From NCBI GenBank assembly GCA_015501595.1, contig JADNRX010000087.1:1-64000 (forward strand): a stretch of DNA of 64,000 bases, in the 5' to 3' direction. This DNA is from Hymenopellis radicata (taxonomy: Eukaryota; Basidiomycota; Agaricomycetes; Agaricales; Physalacriaceae). This document shows positions 12,240-23,742 of this stretch, one piece after another. A program made the translations under genes and the position numbers. Under the pieces are notes generated by a model that worked only from the letters and a program-made list of their open reading frames with translations, had not been told where the DNA came from and made no database searches. Positions within the stretch are counted from its first letter, which is position 1. Every line of letters starts with the position of its first letter.

Positions 12240-15200
12240 TTAATCACTGTCCGAAATGTTAATAATGTCCTCCGAAACGTACACTACCTCATCCTCATCA
12301 GAGGATATGTCTAGAACCTCCTCCGAAACACTGGCCTTCACCAGGGGCATCTGTTCATCCTCGGAATCAGACGAAATGTCAATGACCGTCGGAACACTGT
12401 TGATGGTCAAAATCTCCTGCTCCTCATCGGAGGAGGAGAGGTTGATAACATCTGGAGTGATGCATGATTTCGCCGAAAGATCCTTGTCTCCAGACAGTGT
12501 GTCAAGATTCTTCTCCATCTCCTCATCTTCATCGGCACTCCTGTCCTGTGCTATGACCAAGTCGCTCCCTGCTACGTGCGCTTCCGCCGTGTCTGCATCC
12601 ACCACATCCTCCACCATATCTAGACATGTCCATGAGTGCCCACCCGGGTGCACTCGCACTCGCGGGGCGGGTCACTCGTGCCTCGAAGGCAGACACCCGC
12701 ACTCGCACGCCACCCGAGTACTCTACTCGAGTGCGACACCCATTCGCGAGTGTCTCGCACACACGAGTGCGCAGACACCCGTGTAGGGTGGCGGGTGTGT
12801 ACGAGTACACCCACCTCCTCCACCATCCTCCAATCCCAGTCGTAATCACTTCATGCCACGACCGCATCCCCCTGCAATTGCGAGGGGAGCAGCATCGGTG
12901 CATGATGCTGAGGACACGACGGGTGTGGGGGAGATGAAGGAGTAAGCATGGGGAGTGGGAATTGGGCATAGTGCCTCATTGGAGGGCTTACCCGCAAGGA
13001 GGGATAGATCTACAGTATATGATCAGTATAACAAGATGACGGCACCTGCAAGCGCCGCCGACGCGAAAAGAAAGAGAAAAAACTAGGAAAATACATACCA
13101 AATCTGCCACGTCGCCTGCAGACGACGTGGCAGCCCATAATCCCCCGCCCCGCTCTTCAAGCGCGCTGTTGAGCGCGGCGGGTAGCGTCACGACTTGCAG
13201 TCCTCGCGGTCTTTGTTTGCTGCCCGTTTGCGGGGGCTTATGCGTCCTGCAGCAGTTGCTGCTGTCGTTTCCGTGGAGACGACTTAAAGTCGTCTCCTGG
13301 TCCTGTGACGCCGACCCAGAGTCGAGCGCCCGTGCAGACATCGCCGACTTAAAGCCGAGCGACGGTGCTGGCGTCGCCGACTTAAAGTCGAGCGACGGAG
13401 ATGGGTAAGTGGTGGTAGGAGTAAGAGAGAGCACTCGATCACACGCTTACGCGTACTTGCGGAACTCGGCCCGATTCGCCGGATCGCGAGAAATCCTCGT
13501 GCGCATCGTTTTTCCCCTCAAAAAAATCAAAATAAAATTGGTAAAATACACAAAAAATGCGAGTGTCCACCCGGGTGTCTGCTGGTGGGTACTCGTGGCC
13601 CAGAGGCCGACACCCGCACCCGGGTGGGCACCCGTCAAGACACCCTACCCGTTTAGGGTAGACACCCGGCACTCGGGTGTTGAGTGCGGGTGCACCCGCG
13701 AGTACCCGCGAACACCCGACACTCGTGGACGTGACTAACCATATCCGTGGACGCAGTGTCCTCCACATCTTCGAGCAATGCCAAGTTATACAAGACAGAG
13801 GGTACCCAAACTCTGATGCTACGCGCCGTGGCTGGACATGTGCCCACTAGGCGGCGAGTCCCAGCATGTGCTCCCCTCGAGATATTGGAAAGGAAGGAGA
13901 GGGTGATGCGCAACGAAAGGTACGTTTGCGCAGGATGACAAGGAATCTGGTCGTGGCGAGGTTTAGCTTTGCCAACGATGACTGAAAGAGGCGAAATGTC
14001 TGCGTCCAAATTATTATCGCGAATCAGAAGGACTTTTAGTAGCTCCCGAATCGCAAGTCCGGGAAAGATGACCTTGTCGAAACGCTTCAGGATTTTACCA
14101 AGGTTGGTACCCCAGCTGAAATGTGTCGCAACGAAGCAGGCCAATTCGTACATATTCGGAGCAGCGTCCCAGGAGAGGATATGAAGCGATTGGGATACGC
14201 AAGGCGTAATATAGAGGCGAATGATGTCGTAGCTAGGAAAATCATGGGGAATGTTCTTGATGAGAGATCTTGTAGCGCTGTGTTCACGTAAAACATTCAC
14301 GAAACGGCGGCGCCAAGATGTAGCGTATTCTGCGAACTTATGGGCAGATAACCGTGACGCAGCCCGAACAAGTTCATCGCCGATGCCCGTTTCAGCCAGC
14401 AAGCGTGATTTCTTGATGCCGCAGTTAGGTACGCCAGGCTGAGGATCCGTCAGTATCGAGTATCTCAGATAGAATTGAAACTTACCGAATAATCACCGCC
14501 AGCTAATACGGCCATAAACACAAACTGCTCTCGCGATAGAGCAAAGTTTTCATAGATACTGATGTCGGTGAGCTTGAGACTGATAGTGTCATCCTCCGAT
14601 TGTTGCCTAGAACGAGATCACTATGAATTTGGAGAAACAGGTGAAAATACTAACAGACGAAAGACTCTTGTAGCACCAAAAACAAATGCGTCACTGTCCT
14701 CTGTCCACACAGCGTCGATAATGTCATTGGCTGACATCCAAGCAAGTTCGGCTTCAGCTTCGCCTGGAGCCTATCCAAATATTTGAGATATATAGGAGGT
14801 ACGCGGAGAAACAACCATTACCTCATGGTGAGCAAAGCCAAGAGCGTCGAGGAGAGCCTTAGTGTCATCTAACAGATGGTGGGATGTCCCCCGTACGGAA
14901 ACACCGCGCTTGGAGTTAGGGCGCCCGGGACCGTCAAAGACAAAGATGGGAATGACGGTCGTCGAGCCGAATAGGGTGGTGCAACGTTTGAAGATTGAAG
15001 CAAGTGCGATATTCTTGCTTTGATGGCGATGGCTGGGGGCAGTTGCTTGAAAAAGCCATGGGCTGTGAACAGATGTTAGAGTAGAATGAAATCGAGGTTC
15101 AGAGAGACGCATACCTGATATCAATGCCGACACGGAGCCCTCGGACATTAGCATTCACATTATGAACCCCTTCGAGAGCAGAATACTCGATTAAACAAGT

Positions 15201-15300
15201 ATCTGTACTGTATTCCTTCATCATCTAAAGGGTTATGTGAGCTGAATTCACAGATATCAGTGAAAGAAAGCATTACCGCCCATAGTCCAGGAATGCCCAT
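12240..15300 (-). pseudogene. XPG/PIN-domain nuclease (GEN1/Yen1-like family), interrupted by a hAT-like element
   Basis: The start MGIPGLWA (ATG at 15298-15300) is the XPG N-terminal signature. It is followed by an intron and exons with the VFDGPGRPNSKRG region, the XPG-I motif APGEAEAELAWM (about 14740-14772, with a TEDSDAF acidic pair just after) and AGGDYSVS (about 14480-14500). Helical C-terminal exons follow (13740-14402). The tail (12240-12612) is acidic and rich in Ser-Asp and Ser-Glu. The family cleaves flap or Holliday-type DNA structures using acidic residues that bind Mg. A 1117-bp insertion (12621-13737) separates the last two parts. Without the insertion and one 8-bp repeat the frame runs straight on (DMV into EDVVD). 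The family is expanded in Agaricomycetes, so this may be element cargo rather than the housekeeping GEN1. Confidence 0.75.
12621..13737. mobile_element. hAT-like non-autonomous element with CACCCGGGTG-type termini, inside the XPG gene
   Basis: Target duplication ACCATATC at 12613-12620 and 13738-13745 (8/8). Terminal inverted repeats are TAGACATGTCCATGAGTGCC on the left and TAGTCACGTCCACGAGTGTC read inward from the right. About 150-200 bp on each side are arrays of CACCCGGGTG and ACTCGCGGGTG variants. The interior has the AT-rich stretch, the TTACGCG...GCCGGATCG module, GACTTAAAGTC hairpins and a CCCCCTGCAATTGCGAGGGG box related to the other hAT-like elements here. There is no coding capacity. 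Confidence 0.85.
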
Positions 15301-15430
15301 GATGAGAGTTCTGGGAGGAGCGACGGAAAGACATCGAGGAAAGACATCCGCAAGGGTCTGCGATCAATCCACTGCGATCAATCCAGAACCTCTCGATGAG
15401 TTAGCGTACAACGTGTCGAACCCAGTGCAC

Positions 15431-16660
15431 TTATAAGTTCGTATTCCGCGTTGTCTTCAGCCGAGGACATTTATGCTGCAAAACAATTAGAGTCCGAACA
15501 GCCCGAGATGAAGATAAATTCACATACCACTCTGTAGTAGAGACCGCATGTGTTGCAACTGAGTTCGTCGTTTAGGCCGCAGCGCCAGAGCGAGGTGTGG
15601 GTCGCGCCACACTTTGAGCACTCAGCTTTGACGCCACCGGGTGCAGTATTGGCGTTGGCCGTAGTGGTGACACTTCAAAGCACGTTGTTGGTAGTGGCAC
15701 CAGGATTATTACGAGAACTCGTGCTCGATGTGCGAATGGTAAGAGTGGGACCGCCGTTCGCAGTTGATGTGTTCTCCGACCGCGTCTGATGGTTACTGAA
15801 AAAGGAAGGAGCGATGGGAGTGTCCAGTATTTTATAGGGTGCATCTGGGAACGGGGAACGAGACCTTGAGTTGATATCGAAAAGCAGCTTGTCAAGGGAG
15901 AGCTCGAAGGTAGGGTGAAGCCGTCGTTGGAGGTAGATGGGACGTACCCTTCCCGTAGCTCATGCGGGTCATGAGTGTGGGAGTATAGAGTATAGCAGAG
16001 GGACCGAAATCATTGGAGAAGATGTCGGGGAGCCTGAGGGAGTGGCTACAACATCCCGAATCGTCGTAGACAACGCTTCCTGCAAGGACCACATACACAC
16101 TGTAATCGGGCGGGCCTAAACCCAAACACCTCTGCGTCGAGGTCCAATTACAGTGTGTAGCAGTCCAGTCACATATCGGGCCAGAATCGAACGCGCGTAT
16201 GAGGCAAGTGGTGTAGTGGTGGTTTGTGGAGGCTGTCAAGAATGCCTCTGGCTAGAGCGAGTAGCGTCTGAATAGTTCTGTTAACAACGCTGACTGTCAA
16301 GGTAGAAGTTTGTGCACATACCTTCAGGCTCTCCATACCGTCTTTGCTGGCCGGGTGCGACCTAACCATCGGAAGGATATCGATATCAATCATCTTCCGA
16401 ATCGCATGTCCCCGGCAGTGGTCCTGCAAAGAGGCTGTGGGTACTGCGATAGATTACGCCGAGTCAGGTCTATGAGACGCGTAGCGACGATTTGGCGGCC
16501 CCTTGATTGCACTGATATGGCTGTAGAGGAAGAGATGAGGCGTGAGAGATCGATACAAGTGCGCATGTTCATGTCGGGGAGTCGTGCCAGGAGTTCGTGT
16601 CACTGGGGTGAAAGGCAACGACTGATGCTCTGCCAACCCAGCACCGGTCTCTGGAAGTAG
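15431..16660 (-). CDS. GATA-type zinc-finger transcription factor-like protein
   Basis: The C-terminal exon pair encodes C-x2-C-(17)-C-x2-C: CSKCGATHTSLWRC...CNTCGLYYR, with the LWR and CGLYY features of fungal GATA fingers. An HKCPRLKTT basic tail follows after an intron, with the stop at 15431-15433. Upstream, 15640-16240 encodes a Ser/Thr-rich linker. A phase-0 intron (GTGCTTTG...GCTGAG) removes an apparent TGA before the finger. The N-terminal exons (about 16170-16660) are tentative and their start is not resolved. GATA factors bind WGATAR sites, for example in nitrogen or iron regulation, but which role applies cannot be told. The gene lies inside the 15.8 kb insertion, upstream of the XPG gene on the same strand. 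Confidence 0.55.
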
Positions 16661-17559
16661 GCTCAAGGTCGGCCCGCTGTCGACAGAGGCAGGGTGCTAG
16701 ATTGGCGGACAGTTATACAGGACTCCGAATGGGAATGAAAGCATCTTTAAAACACGTGCTGGGAATACAATGAGACGGGAGAACAGATCAGAATATGCAA
16801 TGACTTACAAGTAAGATTCAGAGAACAGGAAATTGAACAACGAGTTGTACGCCGGCGCGTCGGATAGGAACTGTGAACAGCGTGCAAGCAGGCACATTCA
16901 TGATCCGCGGAGCTCCCAGTATCGCAATGGCCCACCTCGACGACGTTGTTGACATGAAACGACCCCCACGCGGGGGTTCAACTCGGACGTGTGGTGGACC
17001 AAGGAAAAACAGGCAGTGTACAAGGCAGGAGGTGGTAGAGGTGGTGGTGGTGGGATCTGGCGGCACTGTTGATAGTGGGTGGTGAGGGGTGGGGACCCTC
17101 AGTGATGTTCATTCGCGGTGGTGAAGGTGGTCGAGAACACTAGCTGGTACAATTACATATCTCCCTGATTATCAAAACCGTTGGGATCAAGCAAAAGTTA
17201 CGCAATCAATACGTTTTTCCAGCTCTTGACTCGCCACCTCCGACAGCTAGGACGCGACACAGCCGAGCAAGATCCTCGATACCCTGGATGGAACGCGCAA
17301 CGTACCAACGCACAGCGTACGAGGCAAGAGGGGCAAGAGGTAGTGGTAGTGATGGGGGCCTGGATCGAATGCGCAACATACCAACGCGCAGCATACGAGG
17401 CAACAGAGAGCGGGTGTAAGTAGTCCATGGCTGAATCCTCGGAGTGGGGAAGCATCGGCGGATTCGCGGAAAAACCGCTCCAGTCGTCCAACGTCCAGTC
17501 GGAAGGCTTCGATATTGCTTGGCAATCGCCAAAGCAAGAGAACTGGCAATCGCCAGGTC
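16661..17559. other. No gene assigned; partial tandem similarity at 17270-17410
   Basis: Short overlapping frames exist on both strands, but none has a motif or sensible splice pattern. A segment around 17280-17340 (CGCAACGTACCAACG...CGTACGAGGCAA) is repeated in diverged form at 17370-17405. Open minus-strand frames at 17250-17550 may be 3' exons or UTR of the bZIP-like gene. Confidence 0.3.
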
Positions 17560-18260
17560 TCAGGAAGAAAGGCGGAGAAGCTCGCGGTAGGGCGACAACG
17601 AACGCGTGTGAGCTGGGTGTTGGGTTGGCGCGTCTGGGGTAGTGGGTTGGCGTCGTCTCTGGGCTGGGGTGTCGTCGTCTCTGGGTATTGTAGTGAGTGA
17701 ATGTGGTTCTCTGTCGAAGATCAGGGAGTGAGTCGTTGTCCTATTATTGAGACTATCAGTGAGCGGGAGGCGTGAAATTCGGGTCTGAGCAGCGCACATC
17801 ATATAGAGATCATCGCCGTCTGGTCGTCGCGGCTTGATGTCGCGTTCACCGTTGCGGGAATCGTGTGAGATGGTACGTCGCAACAGATCCAACACCAGAG
17901 GCCGACCACCGTTCGTCTCTTGGAGCATGCGTCAGAGCTCCCTATTCTCTTTGAGAAGACGCCCGTTTTCTTGCTCCAGCTTGCGAATTTTGAGACGCGG
18001 TGGTGGCAGAACCGCGATCTGGTCAGGAGTAATGTTGAGCTGTGTTTGCAGCTTCGTTACGGTCTGCTCAAGCTGCAAAAGACATTGGGGTGGGGAGTGG
18101 TGACGACAGAGGCGCAGACATACCTGCTCAATATAAGCCTTCCGTTTGGCACGATGTCGCTCATCGTCTTGACGCGTATCAGCGCGTGTTGTCCACAAAA
18201 AATAATTATACAAACACTTACCTAGAAGCAGCCGGCGTTGGCGTGGTTGAGGTCTTCCGA
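17560..18260 (-). pseudogene. bZIP-like protein, with an in-frame TGA
   Basis: After an intron, the exons at about 18170-18126 and 18072-17930 encode a basic stretch (DERHRAKRKAYIEQ) continuing into a heptad-like coil (LEQTVTKLQTQL ... LEQENGRLLKENREL). This is consistent with a basic-leucine zipper. The codon after REL is TGA (CGA would give the expected Arg). The open frame then continues for about 120 residues (GGRPLVLDLLRRTISHDSRNG...) with the same polar character. I read this as a nonsense mutation in a once longer protein. The class call is tentative because the Asn/Arg pattern of the basic region is incomplete. Confidence 0.4.
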
Positions 18261-19167
18261 GTCACAGTCAAAGTCTTCCTACACCTTGCGGAAAGGAAGG
18301 GGATAGCAATGCCCAAGGTGTCGGGCGAGGAGAAGCGAAAAAAGTCCATGGATACTGGTGGTGATGACGGTGGGAACGGACTTGTTGATGATCACGAGAT
18401 CAGATTTGGCAAACAAACATGTCGCGTTGATGGAGATACGGTGGGCATATTCTGGCGTTGTTGCGGATCTCTCCGGGACTGTGGATTTGGACTGTTCACT
18501 CAGCTTCTCAATTATTTTCGCGGGCAAAAACTGTGGTCATAATGGTTATCTACTCTTGGACTGTGGTGGTCCAGGATACAGAGAGACAGTCCCGGCTTGG
18601 GCGGTTATTTATGGCGCTCGGCCACCATAGTTATCCGTCTTCCCTGCATCAGCGCGTGTCGGATGCCGCGCCATGAGCCCAGACCATCAACGCGTGTCGG
18701 ATCCTGCAACACACGCGTCGGGACTCATTACTTATTGGACACATCATTTATATTGTGATGATCCCTGCGACAGCGTTATTCTCTTGCTCTTTACTCTCAT
18801 CACCTTGCTCTCATCAATGTTTGCAGTGCTTGTCTCTAAAGCTCTCCAAAGGTACGCATTTTCCTTTCCTTTTCCATCTTTCCCTGTTCTTCATTTCTGC
18901 ACCACTTTTCTTACTTCTACGTTTTCCTACCTGCTTCCCTACACCATTTTTTTTCCTGCTTTGTTTTTCTCTTTCGTGGCGTGTGGCGCGCGCCGGCCTC
19001 TCATCCCCGATCCCGCCGCGCTATTTTCGTTCAGGCTCCACGCCAAGTCGCGTGGCACCCGGTGTTTAGTCCCCCGTCTGCCGATCTTCCGTCGGATCGT
19101 ACGTGGCCCTCGTCTCGTCAGCGTGTAACGCGTGACGGGACTAGACACTTTCGGGATCGAAACCCTA
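18261..19167. other. Right end of the 15.8 kb insertion, no gene recognised
   Basis: Contains a pyrimidine-rich tract (18850-18980) and a GC-rich terminal section with repeated GTCCCG- and GTCGGAT-like words (19000-19140). No frame has a recognisable product. Confidence 0.4.
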
Positions 19168-20283
19168 CTTCTCTCATGTGTATCTAACATTCACTCGTTT
19201 TACTGTCGGTGCTCCTCCATGCCTGGGTTCCACTTTCCTAGACTTGAAGTCATTCTCCGAAACTGGGTGAATTCTGATTTTAGAGTTGCCCAAATGTCAG
19301 ACCTCAAAATGCCCATGAACATATTGGTCAATGCATTGTCTTGTGGTTGTGAGGAAGCATATAGAATCTTTAGAGATGGAGGGTGGATGGGGATCCTCTT
19401 TACGGAATGGGCAAGATGCATATGTGGCATGCAAGGTGGCATGTTTGAAGTTGTAACCCTGAATCAGGGTATCTGCGGCTATATCGGGGGTCTCTATACT
19501 CTGACGTCACATCGTAAAGAATTCTGCGAATATCTTCACCAGCCGCAACAACTTATACTGTAGTGTTTCAACCGTAACTTCACAGCCTGTGACCCGTTAT
19601 GGTCTGAAGTTACAGCGAACAGCTTCACAGACCCTTAAATTGCCTTATTTGGACAGTCCTACCTATGGCGGGACCTGAAATTTCCTTATTTGGAGGCTCG
19701 TGCCTGGCCAAAGTGGTCTGTGACCCGTTATGGTGTATATATAGCTTCACTTCAAAGACCTCCGTGACCCGTTATGTGAATTTGCGGTCGAAACGCTACA
19801 GTACTCGCTTTCATGCTGATTGTTGCAACATCGGGGCCATGGAAGCTAGGCGATGTCATTGTACAACTAGCTAAGATATGCCCGACTCATACGTCATGGA
19901 GAGACTGTGATACGGCACTGAAAGCCATTCTTGCATGGGCCCAAACACCAAACCAGGAGATATCTCTATTCCCATGGCCACTCTCTCTCCAGAACCTCTC
20001 TGCCACAGCGGCATTCCGCAAATATCCTTTAATAGATTGGACTGCACGCTGGTGTTCTTCTCAAGATGTGCGAGAACGTTTGGAAGCTAGTTTGAAGACG
20101 CTGCATACGATCTTGGAACACGCTGAGTCTGTCAGTCCATTACTCTTAGATACGAAAGACACAGTTTACTGATGAATCCTTCACGCAGGTCGAAGGAGTT
20201 TTGATGCCTGACCTTGAGAAGCAGACGGACATTAACTCGGCCTTACCAGCGGAATCCCAGATATCAGCATCGGATACAGCTTG
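19168..20283 (+). pseudogene. DUF6535 copy A, 3' part
   Basis: It resumes after the insertion at LSCVSNIHSFY and continues to about 20172, then a short final segment ending near 20283 (VEGVLMPDLEK...). It matches copy B pieces 39080-39288, 40288-40574, 41813-41895 and 42160-42473. A 244-bp MITE (19558-19801) interrupts it. It has no start of its own. With copy A broken at two places, a full-length protein cannot be made. Confidence 0.75.
19558..19801. mobile_element. MITE family 2, copy in DUF6535 A
   Basis: Flanked by TA (19556-19557 and 19802-19803). Copy B has the empty site with a single TA at 40474-40475. Ends are CTGTAGTGTTTCAACCG and, read inward, CTGTAGCGTTTCGACCG. GTGACCCGTTATG recurs several times inside. 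The TA duplication and CTGT ends point to a Tc1/mariner-type (Stowaway-like) mobiliser. It is non-coding. Confidence 0.9.
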
Positions 20284-20652
20284 ACCTGTGGTGTGCTTAG
20301 AACGCGCCGCGGGGGCTTTCATTTCCAGTACCTACATCCAATAGTACCGCCTGCGGACCACCCAAGTTTCGAGATGTAAACATCATATAGAAATCGTAAC
20401 ATGATTCTTCATTCGTGTCATTCCTATGACACTGTTCGCTGTAAGCGGTCCCGTATTGCACAGACTTGCCCGGATAGTCCTTCAGGAGACGAGGGAACGC
20501 GCAGGCTAGGTATGTAAGGCGTCGAATAGATTGTAGTTGAAGAGAAAGAGGGGCTATGCCCCAAAAGGCAATCGCCTCTTGCTACATTGCGATCAGCTGG
20601 ACACGCAGTTGCCACCCCTCGACAATGTGCTTTCGCCGACTCTCTATTCACG

Positions 20653-21756
20653 ATGCCCATCGACGCTGAGCTCAACGACGCGGACGACAGTATCGTGCTC
20701 TCCGATTTGGTCCGAACTGGCGAGGCGTCTCGCCTGCGTCGCAGGGGCGCTATGCGGCTGGATCATCATGCGACGGCAGCGCAGACGGCGGCTGCGGCGG
20801 ATGGGGCGACGTGGGAGCCGATGAGACGCCGAGGCCGCACAGAGAGAAGGAGGAGTATCTGTGGACGCTGTTCTGCGGTGGCGAGGAGGAGCAGGACGAC
20901 AACGAGCTCGACGAGTACCACCATGATGCATTTGAACCATCGCTTTTCCCGCTGTTCCCGGCATCGCCGCCATCGCGCACGACGACGACGACGACGAGAC
21001 GCCCTAGAAGAACGAATGGCTGTGGGGCGCTGGTGCATATGCGAGCTGCTCCGCGTGCGCGGCTCGGTGTATGGACGGCCAAGACCCGCGCATCCGACGC
21101 TGTGGTGTCGCTGGACACTGCCTACTTTGATCGCGCCGCTGTCTCGAAGATCGTGCGGAGCGCTTGCGGATGTGTCCGTGAAGGCGTCGGTTGTGCTATA
21201 TGGTGAGCATCTGCTAGACTGTAGCGTTTTCCTGTAAATTAACGAACGACCTTCTAGCGGCAATCCCTTGGGCACCCGCTACAGACCCTGCAAGACCGCA
21301 GAAGACGGCATCTTTGTCCCGCATGCTAGACATCCTCGTCCCCACCCTCACCCTGATGGGCCGGCGTACTGGCACGACTCTGCAGTGTCGACGCCGCCCC
21401 AGAATTTCTACATATACACCTTCTTTTCTTCTGCAGTGTCATCGGCGCCGGCGTACACGTTCTCCTCGCGCCATGCTCACATGCGGCAGCACCATCCACC
21501 TCAGCAGATCCCTGTATATTCCCAGCCACCACCGCTTGTCGACCTGGACGACAACCTTCTGTTCTCGCGGATGTTAACATCATCGCCCGCGCCGTTATCT
21601 GACGTTGGCGAGGAAGATGACCGCGAGGGCGACTACACCATGGCCTCGACTTGGGCTGAATTCCCCAATTCGAGTGCGCCACTCGATCCCGACGGCGACG
21701 ATACGCCAAACTCTCCAGACAAGAGTAACGAAGTGATGCTGTCCCCAGAGCGGTAA
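20653..21756 (+). CDS. Cys-containing hypothetical protein (Agaricomycete orphan)
   Basis: Candidate start at 20653 (MPIDAELNDADDSIVLSDL). The frame then shifts near 20800 to one encoding an acidic EEEQDDNELDEYHHD segment and the core CGCVREGVGCAIC-GNPLGTRYRPC, whose cysteines suggest zinc binding. A 55-nt intron (21203-21257, GTGAGC...TTCTAG) splits a Cys codon of that core. The second exon gives a His/Pro-rich region and an acidic C-terminus with stop at 21756. I do not recognise the family. The shift near 20800 may be a frameshift or an unseen intron. A degraded partial copy lies at 27528-28110. Confidence 0.45.
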
Positions 21757-22743
21757 CAGTTTCACTATTGCTGTTATCCGAATGGTAATGCCAATTCGCG
21801 AACAAAGTAACGTTCGCCGTGGCCACAAATGCTGTTCCATTGGTTAGGTGGTCCCTTATTCAATGATTTCTTTTACGTTTTTCAATGCGGACTTTCTACA
21901 TTCTATAATTCATCATTTACGTTGTACCACCTCTACATACACTTGGCATCTCTCACTTGTATTATACTTATGAAGACGAACTGGTTTCATTGATATGTGA
22001 TTGCACGAAAACCTCAATTTTGAAGAATCCTTAGTCTCCAAGGCCGACGACGTTGTGTTGGCGACGCCACAGTCATGCCTACCTGGCGCAATGGATGAAA
22101 TGATACCAATCGTGTAGGTAGCTGTCTTTCGGGCACCCGAGAACCGGTCTTCTCACTGCAATTCTCACCTTGTTCCCAATCCCTTGGCATTCCTCTCCCC
22201 TCTCTTCTCCTCTCCTTCCTCGGCGAAGACGTGCCCGTTGCATTCATATAGATATCAGCTGAGTAAGCGCTTTTCGTGAATTCGCAAGCGGCGGGGGTGA
22301 TCCCCTTCAACTACTCACAGGATCCGACTGAGCAAGGTGTACGACTACGCTGAAGAGATTTTTGGTACTCATTGCTATGAGTACTGCATGACTGTTGAGG
22401 GTACAATGATCTACCTACCTACCTCCGACAGGAGAACTCATGGCAAGCACAAGTATGGCTCCTCTAGTTTGCGGTCGACGCAGCCCTTCTTGAAAGTCGA
22501 GGGACTCGGCCTTCGGCGAGTCTATGTAACGCACTCGAGAGAACCCAGTCATTAGTGCTCTGCATACGCTGATAAACAGCCTGAGGTAGGTATTCGCCAC
22601 CGCGTCTTACTAATGGCATTGTAAAACAATTCGAAGAATCTGTACCTACATGAAAGATGTAAGTATACCTATATAAAGGCTGTAGCCCAAGCTAGAGTTT
22701 ACTTACTATCCTTCCTCTCCTTCTCATCGTACCTAGACTCAAC
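21757..22743. other. Intergenic region upstream of the aldolase gene
   Basis: Only short frames without recognisable products. A TATATAAAGG-like box at about 22670 lies 75 bp upstream of the aldolase ATG and is a plausible core promoter. Confidence 0.4.
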
Positions 22744-23742
22744 ATGGACCGATACAACGCTCTTCACATACGTCAATCGCCTAACCTGCGCCAGGCCATC
22801 GCCGACACCATAGAGAACGACACTGCCCTTTTCGGGTACTGGGCTGGTCTTCCGTCCGTAGACGTCTGCAAGGTTGTCGCAGCCACCAACGTCGACTGGG
22901 TGGTCTTCGACGGAGAGCATACTCCGCTTTCGCCGACCCTCATGGCTGAGATGGTACACGTTCTCCGCCTCCTTTTGAGCGTCTGCTGATCGTGAGCCAC
23001 CACAGATCCAAACGTTGAGGATGTACTCCCAAGGCCGCATCATCCCCGTCGTTCGCGTCCCATCGTACGCGCATGACTGGGTTACATGGGCACTCGACGC
23101 CGGCGCGGGTGGCATTATCATCCCCCACTCCGAAACTCCCGCCCAGGTGCGCGCGTCAATCGCGGCCGCGAGGTTCCCTCCGCAAGGAAACCGGTCCTTC
23201 GCGCCGTTCGTCCGTAAGTTACACCCCAGTCGGCGCGTCGTTGAGGTGCTAACCATGTTCACAGTCTTCCCTGGAGCCCAACTGGCCGCTCCGGACGGAA
23301 AGACCTGGATGGACGTCGCGAGCGACCATTGTGCTGTCATCCCTCAGATCGAGAGCGGATTGGGCGTCGAGAATCTTGAGGAGATTCTGCAGATTGAGGG
23401 CGTAGACGCTATTAGTGAGGCCGCCATTCATGACGAGCGTGACACTGACACTGACTTGTGTTGGTTCCAGTGATTGGTCCTACGGATCTAGGAAATGACT
23501 TGGGCAATGATCCCGAGCGCGTCGCGGAAGCCATAGCGCGCATCGAGTCCCTTGCGCGCCAGTACGGTAAACCTCTTGTCGGGTTCGTGCCGGAGAGTGG
23601 CATCGTCGACAAGTTCAAGGCGGGCTATCGCCTGATGACGACTGTTGCTGATGTTTGGGTTCTGAAGAGTGGGATCGAGACGGGTATTCAGAAGAGCAGA
23701 GATCTCGTTGAGAATTATCAGAAGGAGAGGTTGGCCAACTAG
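22744..23742 (+). CDS. HpcH/HpaI aldolase/citrate-lyase family protein, copy 1
   Basis: Exons begin at MDRYNALHIRQSPNLRQAI (22744). An intron GTACAC...CACAG ends at 23003. Further introns follow FAPFV and DAI, and the last exon ends at 23742. Total is about 270 residues, normal for the family. Visible signatures are DGEHTPL near the N-terminus, PVVRVPS, DAGAGGIIIPH, the Glu of PQIESGLGVENLEEI and the Asp of IGPTDLGNDLG; the Glu and Asp hold the divalent metal in HpaI-type enzymes. These enzymes make or cleave C-C bonds between pyruvate/oxaloacetate and aldehydes. The substrate here is unknown. A paralogue in the opposite orientation lies at 47155-48168. Confidence 0.85.

Larger units (their letters stand above)
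3327..19167. mobile_element. 15.8 kb insertion island in DUF6535 copy A, flanked by 8-bp direct repeats
   Basis: The octamer CTTCTCTC occurs at 3319-3326 and again at 19168-19175. The intact order in copy B (39070-39085) has it once. Everything between is therefore inserted DNA, either one large element or nested ones. The left end begins GGGAAATCC. The right end, read inward, begins TAGGGTTTCGATCCCG. Both sides contain GTCCGTCACGC or GTCCCGTCACGC some 20-30 bases inward, so a weak inverted terminal repeat is possible. Contents in order: SAP gene, tyrosine-recombinase gene, LTR-retrotransposon remains, tRNA-like sequence, XPG/PIN nuclease gene, GATA gene and bZIP-like gene. Which gene, if any, mobilised it is not known. 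Confidence 0.75.

Noticed and set aside
12600..13760. CACCCGGGTG arrays as a CRISPR or minisatellite locus
   Set aside because: Words are irregularly spaced, palindromic and confined to the two ends of an element with target duplication; there are no unique spacers.
15640..15720. In-frame stop upstream of the GATA finger as proof of a pseudogene
   Set aside because: A phase-0 GT-AG intron of normal size (GTGCTTTG...GCTGAG) removes the stop and joins the linker to the first Cys of the finger.
16088..16158. 15-bp inverted repeat (ACACACTGTAAT...) as a terminator or RNA gene
   Set aside because: It falls within the presumed coding exons of the GATA-like gene and has no partner features; likely chance.
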